Assembly: GCF_947500045.1 (NCBI RefSeq)
Contig: NZ_CANMQQ010000016.1
Coordinates: 1 to 64,000 of the forward strand
From: an uncultured Ruegeria sp.
GTDB lineage: Bacteria; Pseudomonadota; Alphaproteobacteria; Rhodobacterales; Rhodobacteraceae
Reading direction: 5' to 3'
Length of the DNA stretch: 64,000 bases
Shown: positions 9,246 to 17,564 of the stretch, one piece after another
Position numbering within the stretch: position 1 is the first letter of the stretch
How the letters are laid out: each line of letters begins with the position of its first letter
Translations under genes and position numbers: made by a program
The notes under the pieces: generated by a model
What the model saw: only the letters and a program-made list of their open reading frames with translations
Told to the model about the DNA's origin: nothing
Databases searched by the model: none

Positions 9246-10551
9246 CCCGAATGGTGGTCTGTTCGTGCGGCTCGACTGTCGGTTTAAGGGTGCCGCCGCC
9301 CGGTTCACCCCAAACGATCTCGACCTCTTGTCCAAACTCAACATCAACCTCATTGATAATACCGATCGAGAACCATCCCCCGACCGCCGTCGTGTAGGCC
9401 GCGTAAATTGAGATACCAACCGGCTTGCCGTCGATCAAAACCTGATCATATGGCACTGTCGCATAGTGTGCGGCAGGCATTTCCAGGTACTTATATGTCG
9501 GGCCGTCTTTCAGCATCGAGCCCTGGATCTTCAGTACATCCTCGGGCGACCACTGCAGCCAAATTTTCTTACGATGCGGCCCGTCTTTTCTGGCCAACAA
9601 TGCTTCGCGCCCTTTGAATTGATGATCCCAGTGGATCAACCGATGATAACCGACATCCCAGGGATCCAGATAATAGTCTTCGATCTTGTCGCTGATCAGG
9701 CTTCCGCCAATGGATAATGTTGCCTCGTAAGATGTGTCCGGCAACCAGTCACGATAATCGTTCATATCGTCACCTGTGTACACAGCAGGAAGAACAGACC
9801 CGACCCACCCTGACTGAGGCCCGGCGGTGGAATAGGTTCTGCCGCCACCCCGAACAAGGCCGTGATCCTTGCCTGCTGCCATTACCGCGTTCAAAACCTT
9901 TTTGCGTTCAGCATATGGTCCCCAGAACTCCAACCCTGGGGCCTGCGCCATACCATGGCGCAATCCGGTCACAAGGCATCCGGCAATGGTGATTTCGCAC
10001 ATGCCGAAGAACCGCAGTTCGGGCATTGGACTGCCAGTAGCAATTTCAAGAATCTTAAAGGCGTTTGGCCCCTGAATCTGGAAGCGATACATCTCGCGGT
10101 TCCAGTCGCCTTCCAAGACGCGCAGATCCTTGCGCAGCGTGATGTCATAGTCGCCCGTCTCGTATGCATATTCGACAAAATTCCCACAAGACGGCTTGCC
10201 GATGATCTGCAATTCGCCGTTTTGAAGGTGGAAGACCACCGCATCACCGATAATGTGCCCGCTGTCCGAAACGACAACCATCTGCACCGCCTTCATCGGC
10301 GCGAAATCCGTGAAGTTGTTGATGGAGATATCAGCCAGGAATTTTAGCTTATCTGGCCCATCTACGTAGATGTCCGTCATGTGGTAGGACTGCTCGAACA
10401 ACACGGCCGTGTCGCGCCAGCCATTTTGCTCTACTCTCCAGTTCACATGCTCGTCCGGCACCGGAAACTGGTAAAACCCAACCTGCGCATTTCTCAACAT
10501 ATCAAGTGTACTCGGATAGGTCCGAAGCTTGTCGTTCATACTGTTGGGCAT
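9217..10551 (-). CDS. LigM-like tetrahydrofolate-dependent aryl O-demethylase (GcvT family)
   Basis: The 444-residue protein is a GcvT/aminomethyltransferase-fold enzyme that matches LigM (vanillate/3-O-methylgallate O-demethylase) along its length. Shared segments include the N-terminal MLRNAQVGFYQFPV, NWRVEQNGWRDTAVLFEQSYHM, RFQIQGPNAFKIL, LRHGMAQAPGLEFWGPY, YEATLSIGGS...DYY and the C-terminal GEPGGGTLKPTVEPHEQ. LigM transfers a methoxy methyl group to tetrahydrofolate in the cytosol, freeing a catechol. AGGAA six bases before the ATG supports the start. The gene is divergent from a ring-cleavage operon, so the likely role is demethylating a methoxylated aromatic acid before extradiol cleavage. 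Other GcvT-fold demethylases (for example DmdA) fit less well. The exact substrate is unknown. Confidence 0.85.
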   Translation of the reverse strand: MPNSMNDKLRTYPSTLDMLRNAQVGFYQFPVPDEHVNWRVEQNGWRDTAVLFEQSYHMTDIYVDGPDKLKFLADISINNFTDFAPMKAVQMVVVSDSGHIIGDAVVFHLQNGELQIIGKPSCGNFVEYAYETGDYDITLRKDLRVLEGDWNREMYRFQIQGPNAFKILEIATGSPMPELRFFGMCEITIAGCLVTGLRHGMAQAPGLEFWGPYAERKKVLNAVMAAGKDHGLVRGGGRTYSTAGPQSGWVGSVLPAVYTGDDMNDYRDWLPDTSYEATLSIGGSLISDKIEDYYLDPWDVGYHRLIHWDHQFKGREALLARKDGPHRKKIWLQWSPEDVLKIQGSMLKDGPTYKYLEMPAAHYATVPYDQVLIDGKPVGISIYAAYTTAVGGWFSIGIINEVDVEFGQEVEIVWGEPGGGTLKPTVEPHEQTTIRAKMTKTALG

Positions 10552-10715
10552 GGCGTTTCCTTCACTTGGGTTTGATTGTCACAAACTATCTTCGTGATGA
10601 TCCCGCAACTGGCCAACATACAAGCTTCACAGAATGAAGTTTATTCAGTCCTACTGTTCCGTGCCCTTGAACCGGCAGCTAATCTGAACTCAGGCAATTA
10701 CCAAGAGCAATATCA

Positions 10716-11717
10716 ATGTCGATCCTGAACCCAAACACCGCTATTCCGTTCAACATCACACGGCTCAGTCATGTGGTGCTGACCAGCAAAGATCTTGATA
10801 AGACCCGGTACTTTTACGAAAGCGGACTTGGTTTGGAAGTAACGTCGCACGAAGACACTCATCTGTGTTTGCGTGCAATCGAAGAAACCGGGCATCATTC
10901 GCTGGTATTCGAGAAATCCGATGGGCCGGGCGTTGCGCGACAGATCGGATATCGGATGTTTTCTGACGATGATCTGAAACGAGCGTATGATTATTTCAAC
11001 GAACAGGGTCATGCGGCAAAATTTATCGAGCGGCCCTATCAGGGCCTCACGCTCCAACTGGATGATGGCGTTGGTGTGCCTGTGGAGTTCTGCGCCACGA
11101 TGGATCAGACCGAAAACCGCATGCAGCGGTTCCATACCCACGCAGGCGGGCGGCTGGCCTTTCTGGATCATGTCCAGATAGCCTGTCATGACGTGGCTGG
11201 CGCCTATCAATGGTACAATGATCTGGGGTTCCGGCTGACGGAATACACGGCTAAGGACGGCACAGATGAGATGTGGGGCGTTTGGCTGAAACGCAAGAAC
11301 AACACTCAGGATGTGGTGTTTGGCAATGGACCGGGGCCACGACTGCACCACTTTGCCTTCCATACGCCCGAAATATCTTCGATCATCCACGCGGCCGATG
11401 TCATGGCTTCGCTTGATCTGGCTGGCAGCATGGACCGCGCACCGGGTCGGCATGGGATCGGCAACGCCTTTTTCATCTACTTCCGCGATCCCGATGGGCA
11501 CCGGGTCGAGATATTCTCGAGCCACTACAACGTAATAGATATCGACCACGCTCCTAAACGGTGGGAATTGACCGATACGCGTCGGTCTCAGCTGTGGGGA
11601 TTTCCTGCGCCGCGCAAATGGTTCATGGAAGCTAGCGCGTTCGAGGGCGTCGCCGTGAAGGACCCGCTGGTCAACGCGCCTCCTGTCACACTTGAAGACT
11701 TTCTTGCAAACTGGTGA
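10716..11717 (+). CDS. Extradiol ring-cleavage dioxygenase, homoprotocatechuate 2,3-dioxygenase type (VOC fold)
   Basis: The 333-residue protein consists of two vicinal-oxygen-chelate domains (about 14-130 and 150-270). The second holds the metal triad of type I extradiol dioxygenases: His152 in LDHVQIACHD, His211 or His212 in LHHFAFHTPE, and Glu265 in RDPDGHRVEIFSSHY. Length and motifs resemble 3,4-dihydroxyphenylacetate 2,3-dioxygenase (HpaD), including a C-terminal extension after the second domain. It is the first gene of a six-step operon and is followed after 4 bases by an FAH-family enzyme. It is divergent from the O-demethylase, so its substrate may be the catechol that enzyme produces. 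Substrate identity remains inferred. Confidence 0.85.
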   Translation: MSILNPNTAIPFNITRLSHVVLTSKDLDKTRYFYESGLGLEVTSHEDTHLCLRAIEETGHHSLVFEKSDGPGVARQIGYRMFSDDDLKRAYDYFNEQGHAAKFIERPYQGLTLQLDDGVGVPVEFCATMDQTENRMQRFHTHAGGRLAFLDHVQIACHDVAGAYQWYNDLGFRLTEYTAKDGTDEMWGVWLKRKNNTQDVVFGNGPGPRLHHFAFHTPEISSIIHAADVMASLDLAGSMDRAPGRHGIGNAFFIYFRDPDGHRVEIFSSHYNVIDIDHAPKRWELTDTRRSQLWGFPAPRKWFMEASAFEGVAVKDPLVNAPPVTLEDFLANW

Positions 11718-11721
11718 TTTC

Positions 11722-12714
11722 ATGAAGTTCGGCACGATCATTCTGAATGGCACCACGGCCCCTGTTCTGCAAGGCAACGATAGACGGGTGCGGTTGGTAT
11801 CTGATGTCGCGGCGCTGGCGGGCATCCAGCCTGTTCCAGATATTCTTTCGCTGATAAAGACCACTCAGCAAGACGCGTCGGTTCTTAAGAGCTTGCAGGC
11901 TAAAGCCGATGAAGCCGCGGACTTCGATTTGTCCACGATTGAATGGGCCGCGCCGGTGACGAACCCCTCCAAGATCCTCGGGGTCGCCTTCAACAACAAA
12001 GAACTGATGAAAAAGGCGCATCGCGACCCGGGCGTGCCGAACTTTTTTCTGAAACCGCCATCCGCACTGATCGGACATGGCAAAGCGATCATCGTTGACC
12101 CAGATTGGGGCGCGGTCATACCCGAGCCCGAGATTTGTGCAGTCATTGGCAAACGCGCGAAACACATTTCGGAAGATCAGGCGTTGGACCATGTGTTCGG
12201 ATTCATGATCCACAATGACGTGACAAGCCACGGATTGAAGTTCCAGAAGGATTCGATCGCCGTGACCTATGACAAGGATATGGCGCGGCCTGAATTCTAT
12301 ACTTGGCGACATCTGAATGGGCCCGACGATACAGATGCATATTATGTTTATCACACCCGGTCGAAGGGCACCGATACATTCGCACCAATGGGGCCATGGA
12401 TTACCACAACGGACGTGGTCGGTAACCCCAACGACCTGCATGTCAAAGGTACGCTGGACAACGAAACCTTCACCTTGGACCACACGGGAAACTATCGCTT
12501 TACCGTCGAGCAGTGCATTGCTGAAGCCAGCCGATATTTCACCCTTGAACCCGGTGATCTAATTTCCTTTGGGACCACCGGCAAGGGCGCTGGCCGTTTT
12601 CCACGCGGACACAAGAGCCTTCTAATCGGGGAAGAACAAGGAACGATCGGGATCGAGATCGAGCCGCTCGGCCGTCTCGAAAATCCGATCAGGCACCAGA
12701 AAGGTGGTGCCTAA
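11722..12714 (+). CDS. Fumarylacetoacetate-hydrolase-family enzyme (HpaG/4-oxalocrotonate decarboxylase/hydratase type)
   Basis: The 330-residue protein has an FAH C-terminal fold with the acidic metal-binding motif around PEPEICAVIG (about 133-142) and the segment FGFMIHNDVTSHGLK. Family members in meta-cleavage pathways decarboxylate, isomerise or hydrate the oxo-acids produced after ring opening. The ATG at 11722, 4 bases after the dioxygenase stop, is preferred over an upstream in-frame TTG inside that gene. Its stop overlaps the next start as TAATG, which indicates translational coupling. The exact reaction (decarboxylase, isomerase or hydrolase) cannot be distinguished by eye. Confidence 0.82.
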   Translation: MKFGTIILNGTTAPVLQGNDRRVRLVSDVAALAGIQPVPDILSLIKTTQQDASVLKSLQAKADEAADFDLSTIEWAAPVTNPSKILGVAFNNKELMKKAHRDPGVPNFFLKPPSALIGHGKAIIVDPDWGAVIPEPEICAVIGKRAKHISEDQALDHVFGFMIHNDVTSHGLKFQKDSIAVTYDKDMARPEFYTWRHLNGPDDTDAYYVYHTRSKGTDTFAPMGPWITTTDVVGNPNDLHVKGTLDNETFTLDHTGNYRFTVEQCIAEASRYFTLEPGDLISFGTTGKGAGRFPRGHKSLLIGEEQGTIGIEIEPLGRLENPIRHQKGGA

Positions 12715-13097
12715 TGGTGCGCGCCGTTTATTCTCCCAAAGCGGCGCAGCACCTGAACCCTGTGCCCAATGCTGCAGTTCACAACGGGCTGCTGATCACA
12801 TCCGGCATTCTGGGCAAAGAGTTGCACAGCGGGGCCTATCCGACAGACAAGGAACGTCAGGTCACGCTGGTCTTCCAATACCTCGAAGCCATCCTTGCCG
12901 AAGCAGGCGCTGACCTGCAGGATGTCGTCAAACTGGACCTCTATTTTGCCGACAAGGCAGATCGGGATATTGCCAACACTCATTGGTTGCGCCTTTGGCC
13001 AGACCAGGCCCTCCGCCCGGCCCGGCAAGCGCATCAGGTGGTCCTGCCCCCAGGGTGCTGTCTTCAAGCTGTGGCGACAGCCATGCTGGCCCAATGA
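12714..13097 (+). CDS. RidA/YjgF/UK114-family enamine-imine deaminase
   Basis: This small protein of 127 residues has the trimeric RidA fold. The conserved arginine lies near residue 103 (RPARQAHQVVLPPG), and the C-terminal segment that normally carries the active-site glutamate reads CCLQAVATAML here, with Gln instead of Glu. Inside meta-cleavage operons, RidA homologues act as 2-aminomuconate deaminases (AmnD type). The gene lies in a fully overlapping operon (TAATG with the FAH gene, ATGA with the next gene). It may therefore remove ammonia from an amino-substituted ring-cleavage product, or it may simply destroy reactive enamines. The missing Glu is a reason for caution. Confidence 0.85.
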   Translation: MVRAVYSPKAAQHLNPVPNAAVHNGLLITSGILGKELHSGAYPTDKERQVTLVFQYLEAILAEAGADLQDVVKLDLYFADKADRDIANTHWLRLWPDQALRPARQAHQVVLPPGCCLQAVATAMLAQ

Positions 13098-13987
13098 CCA
13101 GGCTTACCATCGGCATGATCGGCGCGGGCGAAATGGGTGCTGCCTTGGCGCGGGTATTTGGTGAAGCCGGTCATCAGGTTCTGTCCGACCTGAGAGGGCG
13201 ATCTGAAGAAACCCACACACGAGCGCAAGAAGCCGGTATTCAAGCCGCACATTTGCTTCAGGTCGTCGCGGAAACCGATATATTGTTTTCCGTTCTTCCC
13301 ACACAATATGCCAAAGAGGCTGCAGCCGAAGTCGCAGACCTAATCGAGCAGACGGGCAAAACCCCGATTTTCGTCGAAGCCAATGCCATTTCACCTCGGT
13401 TAACCTGCGAAATCGCAGGGCTGATCACCAACGCTGGTGCCGTCGCTATCGACGCTGGGCTCGTCGGAGCGCCCCCCTCAGAAACCACGCGACCCCGGCT
13501 TTACGCCTGTGGCGGGGATCTCTCAACACTGCGGGTGCTGGACCAGACCGGGTTCGATCTGGTCGAACTATCGGGCGGTATCGGCAAAGCTTCGGCGTTC
13601 AAGATGGCATATGCGGCGATGACAAAAGGGGTGAACGCGCTTTTGTTCAATGCAATGCTTGCGGCTGATGCGCATGATCTGCTGGACACATTCCTGGCAG
13701 AGGTTGAGGCCAGCCAACCGCAACTTGCCGCGCGGGCGCGCGCCAATATCCCCCGTCTGCCCGCCGATGCCGCGCGATGGCAGGACGAGATGCGCCAAAT
13801 CGCGCAGAGCTTTGAGGACATAGGTCTGACGAGCTATTTCCATCACGGCGCCGAGGCTGTCATGGCCACTATATCCGCCTCACCTTTTGGTCATGAAACA
13901 CGTCGCACCCGCGACAAATCCCGAAGTCTGGAAGCCACTATCAAGGCAATCCAGCCATCCTTTGACAAGAAAGGTTCAGCCTCATGA
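13094..13987 (+). CDS. NAD(P)-binding dehydrogenase with DUF1932 C-terminal domain (6-phosphogluconate/3-hydroxyisobutyrate dehydrogenase-like)
   Basis: The 297-residue protein starts with a Rossmann fold (IGMIGAGEMGAALARVFGEAG, residues 5-25) typical of the beta-hydroxyacid dehydrogenase superfamily. After a GGIGKASAFKMAYAAMTKG hinge with the catalytic-lysine region, it continues into an all-helical DUF1932 domain (about 180-290). The ATG at 13094 overlaps the RidA stop as ATGA; an earlier in-frame start at 12983 would lie inside the RidA gene. Substrates of DUF1932-type dehydrogenases are mostly unknown. Its place between a deaminase and an aldehyde dehydrogenase suggests that it reduces or oxidises a hydroxy/oxo-acid intermediate of the same pathway. 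Confidence 0.8.
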   Translation: MTRLTIGMIGAGEMGAALARVFGEAGHQVLSDLRGRSEETHTRAQEAGIQAAHLLQVVAETDILFSVLPTQYAKEAAAEVADLIEQTGKTPIFVEANAISPRLTCEIAGLITNAGAVAIDAGLVGAPPSETTRPRLYACGGDLSTLRVLDQTGFDLVELSGGIGKASAFKMAYAAMTKGVNALLFNAMLAADAHDLLDTFLAEVEASQPQLAARARANIPRLPADAARWQDEMRQIAQSFEDIGLTSYFHHGAEAVMATISASPFGHETRRTRDKSRSLEATIKAIQPSFDKKGSAS

Positions 13988-15387
13988 CACGATATCACAA
14001 CTTTATCGACGGCGCGGCCTCCCCAGCAGACACCTATTTCGATGTCATCAACCCGGCGGACAGCTCGGTTGTTGGTCAATGCCCATGCGGCACAACCAAT
14101 CAGATGGATGACGCAATCGCTGCGGCGGGCCGTGCGTTCAGGATATGGTCAATCACAGATGACGCGACGCGCAAAGCCGCCTGCATTGCCGTGGCAGAGG
14201 TGCTCGAAGAAAATGCCGAGGAACTGGCCCAGATCCTGACCGCCGAGCAGGGCAAGCCGCTTGGCGGGCTCGGATCTCGGTTCGAGCTTGGTGGCGCCGC
14301 CGTTTGGGCACGTACCACCGGCGCGCTGGAACTGCCGGTCAAGATCATTCAGGACAACAACGAAGGCCGGATCGAACTGCACCGCAAACCGATTGGTGTT
14401 GTTGGCTCAATCACGCCATGGAACTTTCCGATCACGATTGCGATTTGGCACATCATGCCAGCGATCCGCGCCGGAAATACGGTGGTGATCAAGCCCTCGC
14501 CCTATACGCCACTTACGACGTTGCGCATGGTCGAACTTGCCAACGGTGTACTTCCCAAAGGTGTTCTGAATGTTGTGGCCGGTGAGGATCACCTGGGCGC
14601 ACAGATGTCGGCCCACCCTGGCATTCGCAAGATGGTTTTCACCGGCTCGACTGAGACGGGTAAAAAGGTCATGGGCTCGGCCGCTTCGAACCTCAAGAAA
14701 CTGACGCTGGAACTCGGCGGTAACGATGCAGGCATTGTTCTGCCCGACTGCGACCCCGGTGAAATTGCCGAAGGCCTGTTCTGGGGTGCTTTTGTGAACA
14801 ATGGTCAGACCTGTGCTGCGATGAAGCGGACCTACGTGCACGAGGACATATATGAAGAAGTCTGTGCGGCGGTGATCGCAGTCGCCAAGGGCATCAAGGT
14901 CGGGCCGGGGAACGAGCCCGACACGATCCTTGGCCCGGTTCAGAACAAGATGCAGCTGGAAAAGGTGCGGTCGCTTCTTGCCGCTGCCGTCGAACAGGGG
15001 GCCGAGATTCTGTACCAGGGCGAAGTGCCCGAAGGTGGTAATTTCCATCCAGTGACCATCGTGGGCAACATCAATGACGGCAACCCTCTGGTGGATCAGG
15101 AACAGTTTGGCCCGATCATGCCGATCATCCGCTACAGTGACGTTGATGAAGCCATAGCCAACGCAAATCGATTGGAGGTCGGGCTGGGCGGGTCGATCTG
15201 GTCGAAAGACCTTGATCGCGCGAAAACGCTTGCCCTGCGGCTGGAAAGCGGCACTGCCTGGATCAACCGGCACGGGCCTCTGAACCCGATGGCCCCGTTT
15301 GCTGGCGTCAAGCAGTCGGGCATTGGAGTGGAATTTGGCGAAGAAGGCCTGGCAGAAAACACCGACATCCAGGTCGTTCACCTTTAG
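13984..15387 (+). CDS. NAD(P)-dependent aldehyde dehydrogenase (semialdehyde dehydrogenase of the ring-cleavage operon)
   Basis: The 467-residue enzyme has the full ALDH signature: the cofactor-binding segment SITPWNFPITIAIWHIMPAI, the general-base glutamate in LTLELGGNDAG and the nucleophilic cysteine in VNNGQTCAAMK. Its start overlaps the preceding stop as ATGA. In homoprotocatechuate or aminophenol meta-cleavage pathways, such an enzyme (HpaE/AmnC type) oxidises the ring-opened muconic semialdehyde. Being last in the operon, it fits that job. The relic of a sulfatase gene on the other strand begins 3 bases after its stop codon. Confidence 0.9.
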   Translation: MTRYHNFIDGAASPADTYFDVINPADSSVVGQCPCGTTNQMDDAIAAAGRAFRIWSITDDATRKAACIAVAEVLEENAEELAQILTAEQGKPLGGLGSRFELGGAAVWARTTGALELPVKIIQDNNEGRIELHRKPIGVVGSITPWNFPITIAIWHIMPAIRAGNTVVIKPSPYTPLTTLRMVELANGVLPKGVLNVVAGEDHLGAQMSAHPGIRKMVFTGSTETGKKVMGSAASNLKKLTLELGGNDAGIVLPDCDPGEIAEGLFWGAFVNNGQTCAAMKRTYVHEDIYEEVCAAVIAVAKGIKVGPGNEPDTILGPVQNKMQLEKVRSLLAAAVEQGAEILYQGEVPEGGNFHPVTIVGNINDGNPLVDQEQFGPIMPIIRYSDVDEAIANANRLEVGLGGSIWSKDLDRAKTLALRLESGTAWINRHGPLNPMAPFAGVKQSGIGVEFGEEGLAENTDIQVVHL

Positions 15388-15389
15388 GG

Positions 15390-15566
15390 TCAGGCCGACC
15401 TTTTCCCACGCGGACTTTCGTCCATAAGACCCGTCAATTGGCGAAGCGCAAGCCGCGTGCGGCTAGCCCGTCGATATTCGGTGTTCTGACCACAGAATAT
15501 CCCGAACATCCCAACCAGTCTGCGCGATGCTGATCGGTCATTAGGACTAGAAAGTCGGGTTTTCAT
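15390..15566 (-). pseudogene. Collapsed second sulfatase gene (N- and C-terminal ends only)
   Basis: The reverse strand reads ATG-AAA-A and then, after one extra base, a frame giving PDFLVLMTDQHRADWLGCSG, a TPNIDGLAARG segment and RFAN (about 15437-15559). This closely follows the start of the intact sulfatase at 20220 (PNFVLFITDQHRGDWLGCAG). A different frame close behind reads ALRQLTGLMDESPRGKRSA and stops at 15390, resembling a sulfatase C-terminus. The middle of the gene, including the catalytic Cys-x-Pro-x-Arg region, is missing. The relic's ATG follows the TRAP permease stop directly, so it was once the last gene of that operon. Confidence 0.8.
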
Positions 15567-17486
15567 TCATTGCGGCACGGTGGCCGGGCTGCGTTGTCTG
15601 TTCAACACCACAAGCACTACACCAACCGCAAATGCCGGCCCCCAGACGATCATGAGCGGGCTGATCAGCGCCAGAGCAGCAACCATACGAAGCGCTGTTT
15701 CGACCCAACCGAGCTGTGTGAAGTCAAATCGACTGGCGGCTGTTGCAATCAGATAGGTCATCAATAATAGGCGCAGCACGATCAGGACAAAGCCAACCAG
15801 TTCGAATTCACCACCGGCCTCCGGCACAAGCAGCATTTCGGGGTTGTAGACCCAAAAGAACGGGAGCACGAAGATTACGATCCCTATCCGAAGCGCGGCA
15901 AAACCAGTTTTCGATGGATTCCCCCCCGATATCGCCGCTGCCGCATAGGCCGCGACCGCAACGGGCGGTGTGATCCCCGATGCCACACCATAGTAGAAGA
16001 CAAAGAAATGTGCGGTCAGCGGCTCTAACCCAAAAGAGTTCATGGTGCTGCCCAGAACGATGATAATCGTCAGATAGGCAGGCAATGTCGGCATCCCCAT
16101 ACCCAATAACAGGCAAGCGCCTGCTGCCAGCAGCAATGTGGCCAAAAGGCTGGAATTCGTGACACCATTCAGGAAGAAGGACAGCTGCGATGGCAGCCCG
16201 GTCGACAGCATTGTCGCCACTATGATCGAAATGCAGCAGACTGCAATCAGAAGCTTGGCAAATGCCTGGCTTCCTCGGGCAAACCCCACGACCAGACGCC
16301 ACGGCTCGCGACGCACATCCGGGTTGATGAATGCAAGGAACAAAAGCGCGAAAAGGGCAAACAGGGCGGACCCTGCTGGCGAAAGACCCCGGAGTAGTGA
16401 ATAGACAATGATCCCGATCGGCGCCAGGATCAGAACAAGGTTCAACACATCCTGAGGAGTCACCTGCATTTCTTCGGAAATTTCAGTCGCTGCCTCAACG
16501 CCCAGCCTGCGGCTTTCAAAGACGATGGTCATGAAAAGCGAGACATAGTAGAAAACTGCGGGCACCACGGCGGCTGTCATCACGACGACATATGAAACAC
16601 CCACAAAATCCGCCAGGATCAACGCTGCTGCACCCATGATTGGCGGCATGATCTGCCCGCCAGTGGATGCGGTCGCTTCTACGCCGCCTGCAAAGTTTGG
16701 TGAAAACCCTCGCTGCTTGATCAGAGGAATCGTGATGACGCCCGTCCCCACAACATTGGCAACTGACGAACCGGATATCGTTCCAAACAGGCCCGACCCC
16801 AGCACAGCCGCATGTGCCGGGCCGCCCCGGTATTTGTGCAGCAAGCGCAATGAGATCTTCAGCATCGACATCCCCGCGCCGGTGCTTTCCATCATCGCGC
16901 CCAGAATTATGAACGGGAACACGGTGGACAGAACGATTGCAGTGATGTTCCCGAGGATGCCATCGTCAAGCGCCAGCCACAGGTTTTCTGTCAGGTCGTC
17001 GACCAGTGAGCCCTGGAAACTCCATGCAAAGTATATCAGCGACAGTATGGCAACGGCCGTCAGCGGCACACCCCAGTGACGCCAGCTCAGGTACAATATC
17101 CCAACGCAGGCCGCAGCCGTTGTCCAGGCTTGATACGGTTCAAAGAAAACGATCGTGTCGTGCATGAGCGTGACATCGACAAAAAAACGCCAACTTGCGT
17201 AACCAAGAGCCAGAAGCACTATCATGTCTACCGCAAGGGCGAACGACTTCTTGCCCCGCCCGCTCACTTCTGCGGCAAGGGGCGCAGCCAGAACCACCAC
17301 CACCACACATAGAAAGAACACCCCTGCCCTGTATGGCTCTGCCTCAAAAGGCCCGATGCGCGGCAAGGGCCCGATTGCCGGAAGCTTGTGCGCGATCAGA
17401 ACCAGACCCGCAGCAAAAGCTATCAACATCGATAAAAGGGCTGAAGCGGTCGTCCAGGATTTTATCGGCGATGTCTGGCTTTGCAT
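15567..17486 (-). CDS. TRAP transporter fused 4TM/12TM permease (TAXI type)
   Basis: This integral membrane protein of 639 residues joins the small (DctQ-like) and large (DctM-like) permease domains of a TRAP transporter. The N-terminal third has several hydrophobic helices, and the remainder carries DctM motifs such as GTISGSSVANVVGTG, TASTGGQIMPPIMGA and YYGVASGITPPVAVAAYAAA. Fused permeases of this kind work with TAXI-type binding proteins, and such a gene lies immediately upstream. The transport is Na+-coupled uptake across the inner membrane. The start at 17486 is supported by GGAG 8 bases upstream. Hydrophobic segments fill the protein and there is no sign of truncation. Confidence 0.93.
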   Translation of the reverse strand: MQSQTSPIKSWTTASALLSMLIAFAAGLVLIAHKLPAIGPLPRIGPFEAEPYRAGVFFLCVVVVVLAAPLAAEVSGRGKKSFALAVDMIVLLALGYASWRFFVDVTLMHDTIVFFEPYQAWTTAAACVGILYLSWRHWGVPLTAVAILSLIYFAWSFQGSLVDDLTENLWLALDDGILGNITAIVLSTVFPFIILGAMMESTGAGMSMLKISLRLLHKYRGGPAHAAVLGSGLFGTISGSSVANVVGTGVITIPLIKQRGFSPNFAGGVEATASTGGQIMPPIMGAAALILADFVGVSYVVVMTAAVVPAVFYYVSLFMTIVFESRRLGVEAATEISEEMQVTPQDVLNLVLILAPIGIIVYSLLRGLSPAGSALFALFALLFLAFINPDVRREPWRLVVGFARGSQAFAKLLIAVCCISIIVATMLSTGLPSQLSFFLNGVTNSSLLATLLLAAGACLLLGMGMPTLPAYLTIIIVLGSTMNSFGLEPLTAHFFVFYYGVASGITPPVAVAAYAAAAISGGNPSKTGFAALRIGIVIFVLPFFWVYNPEMLLVPEAGGEFELVGFVLIVLRLLLMTYLIATAASRFDFTQLGWVETALRMVAALALISPLMIVWGPAFAVGVVLVVLNRQRSPATVPQ

Positions 17487-17512
17487 GACACAGTCTCCGT
17501 AGACAACGTGTC

Positions 17513-17536
17513 CTTTCGCGGGTGTCGCCGCGAAAG
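17513..17536 (-). other. Intercistronic stem-loop between TAXI binding protein and permease genes
   Basis: CTTTCGCGG (17513-17521), a 6-base loop and CCGCGAAAG (17528-17536) form a perfect 9-bp hairpin in the short gap between the binding-protein stop and the permease start. Such hairpins commonly raise the amount of binding protein relative to permease by partial termination or by protecting the upstream mRNA. The function here is inferred. Confidence 0.6.
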
Positions 17537-17564
17537 AACATGTCACGTGCGCAATTCTGTGCGC

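Noticed and set aside
10625-10639. Dyad CTTCA-CAGAA-TGAAG in the demethylase-dioxygenase gap as an operator
   Set aside because: Only 5-bp arms; too short to call without comparison to related promoters.
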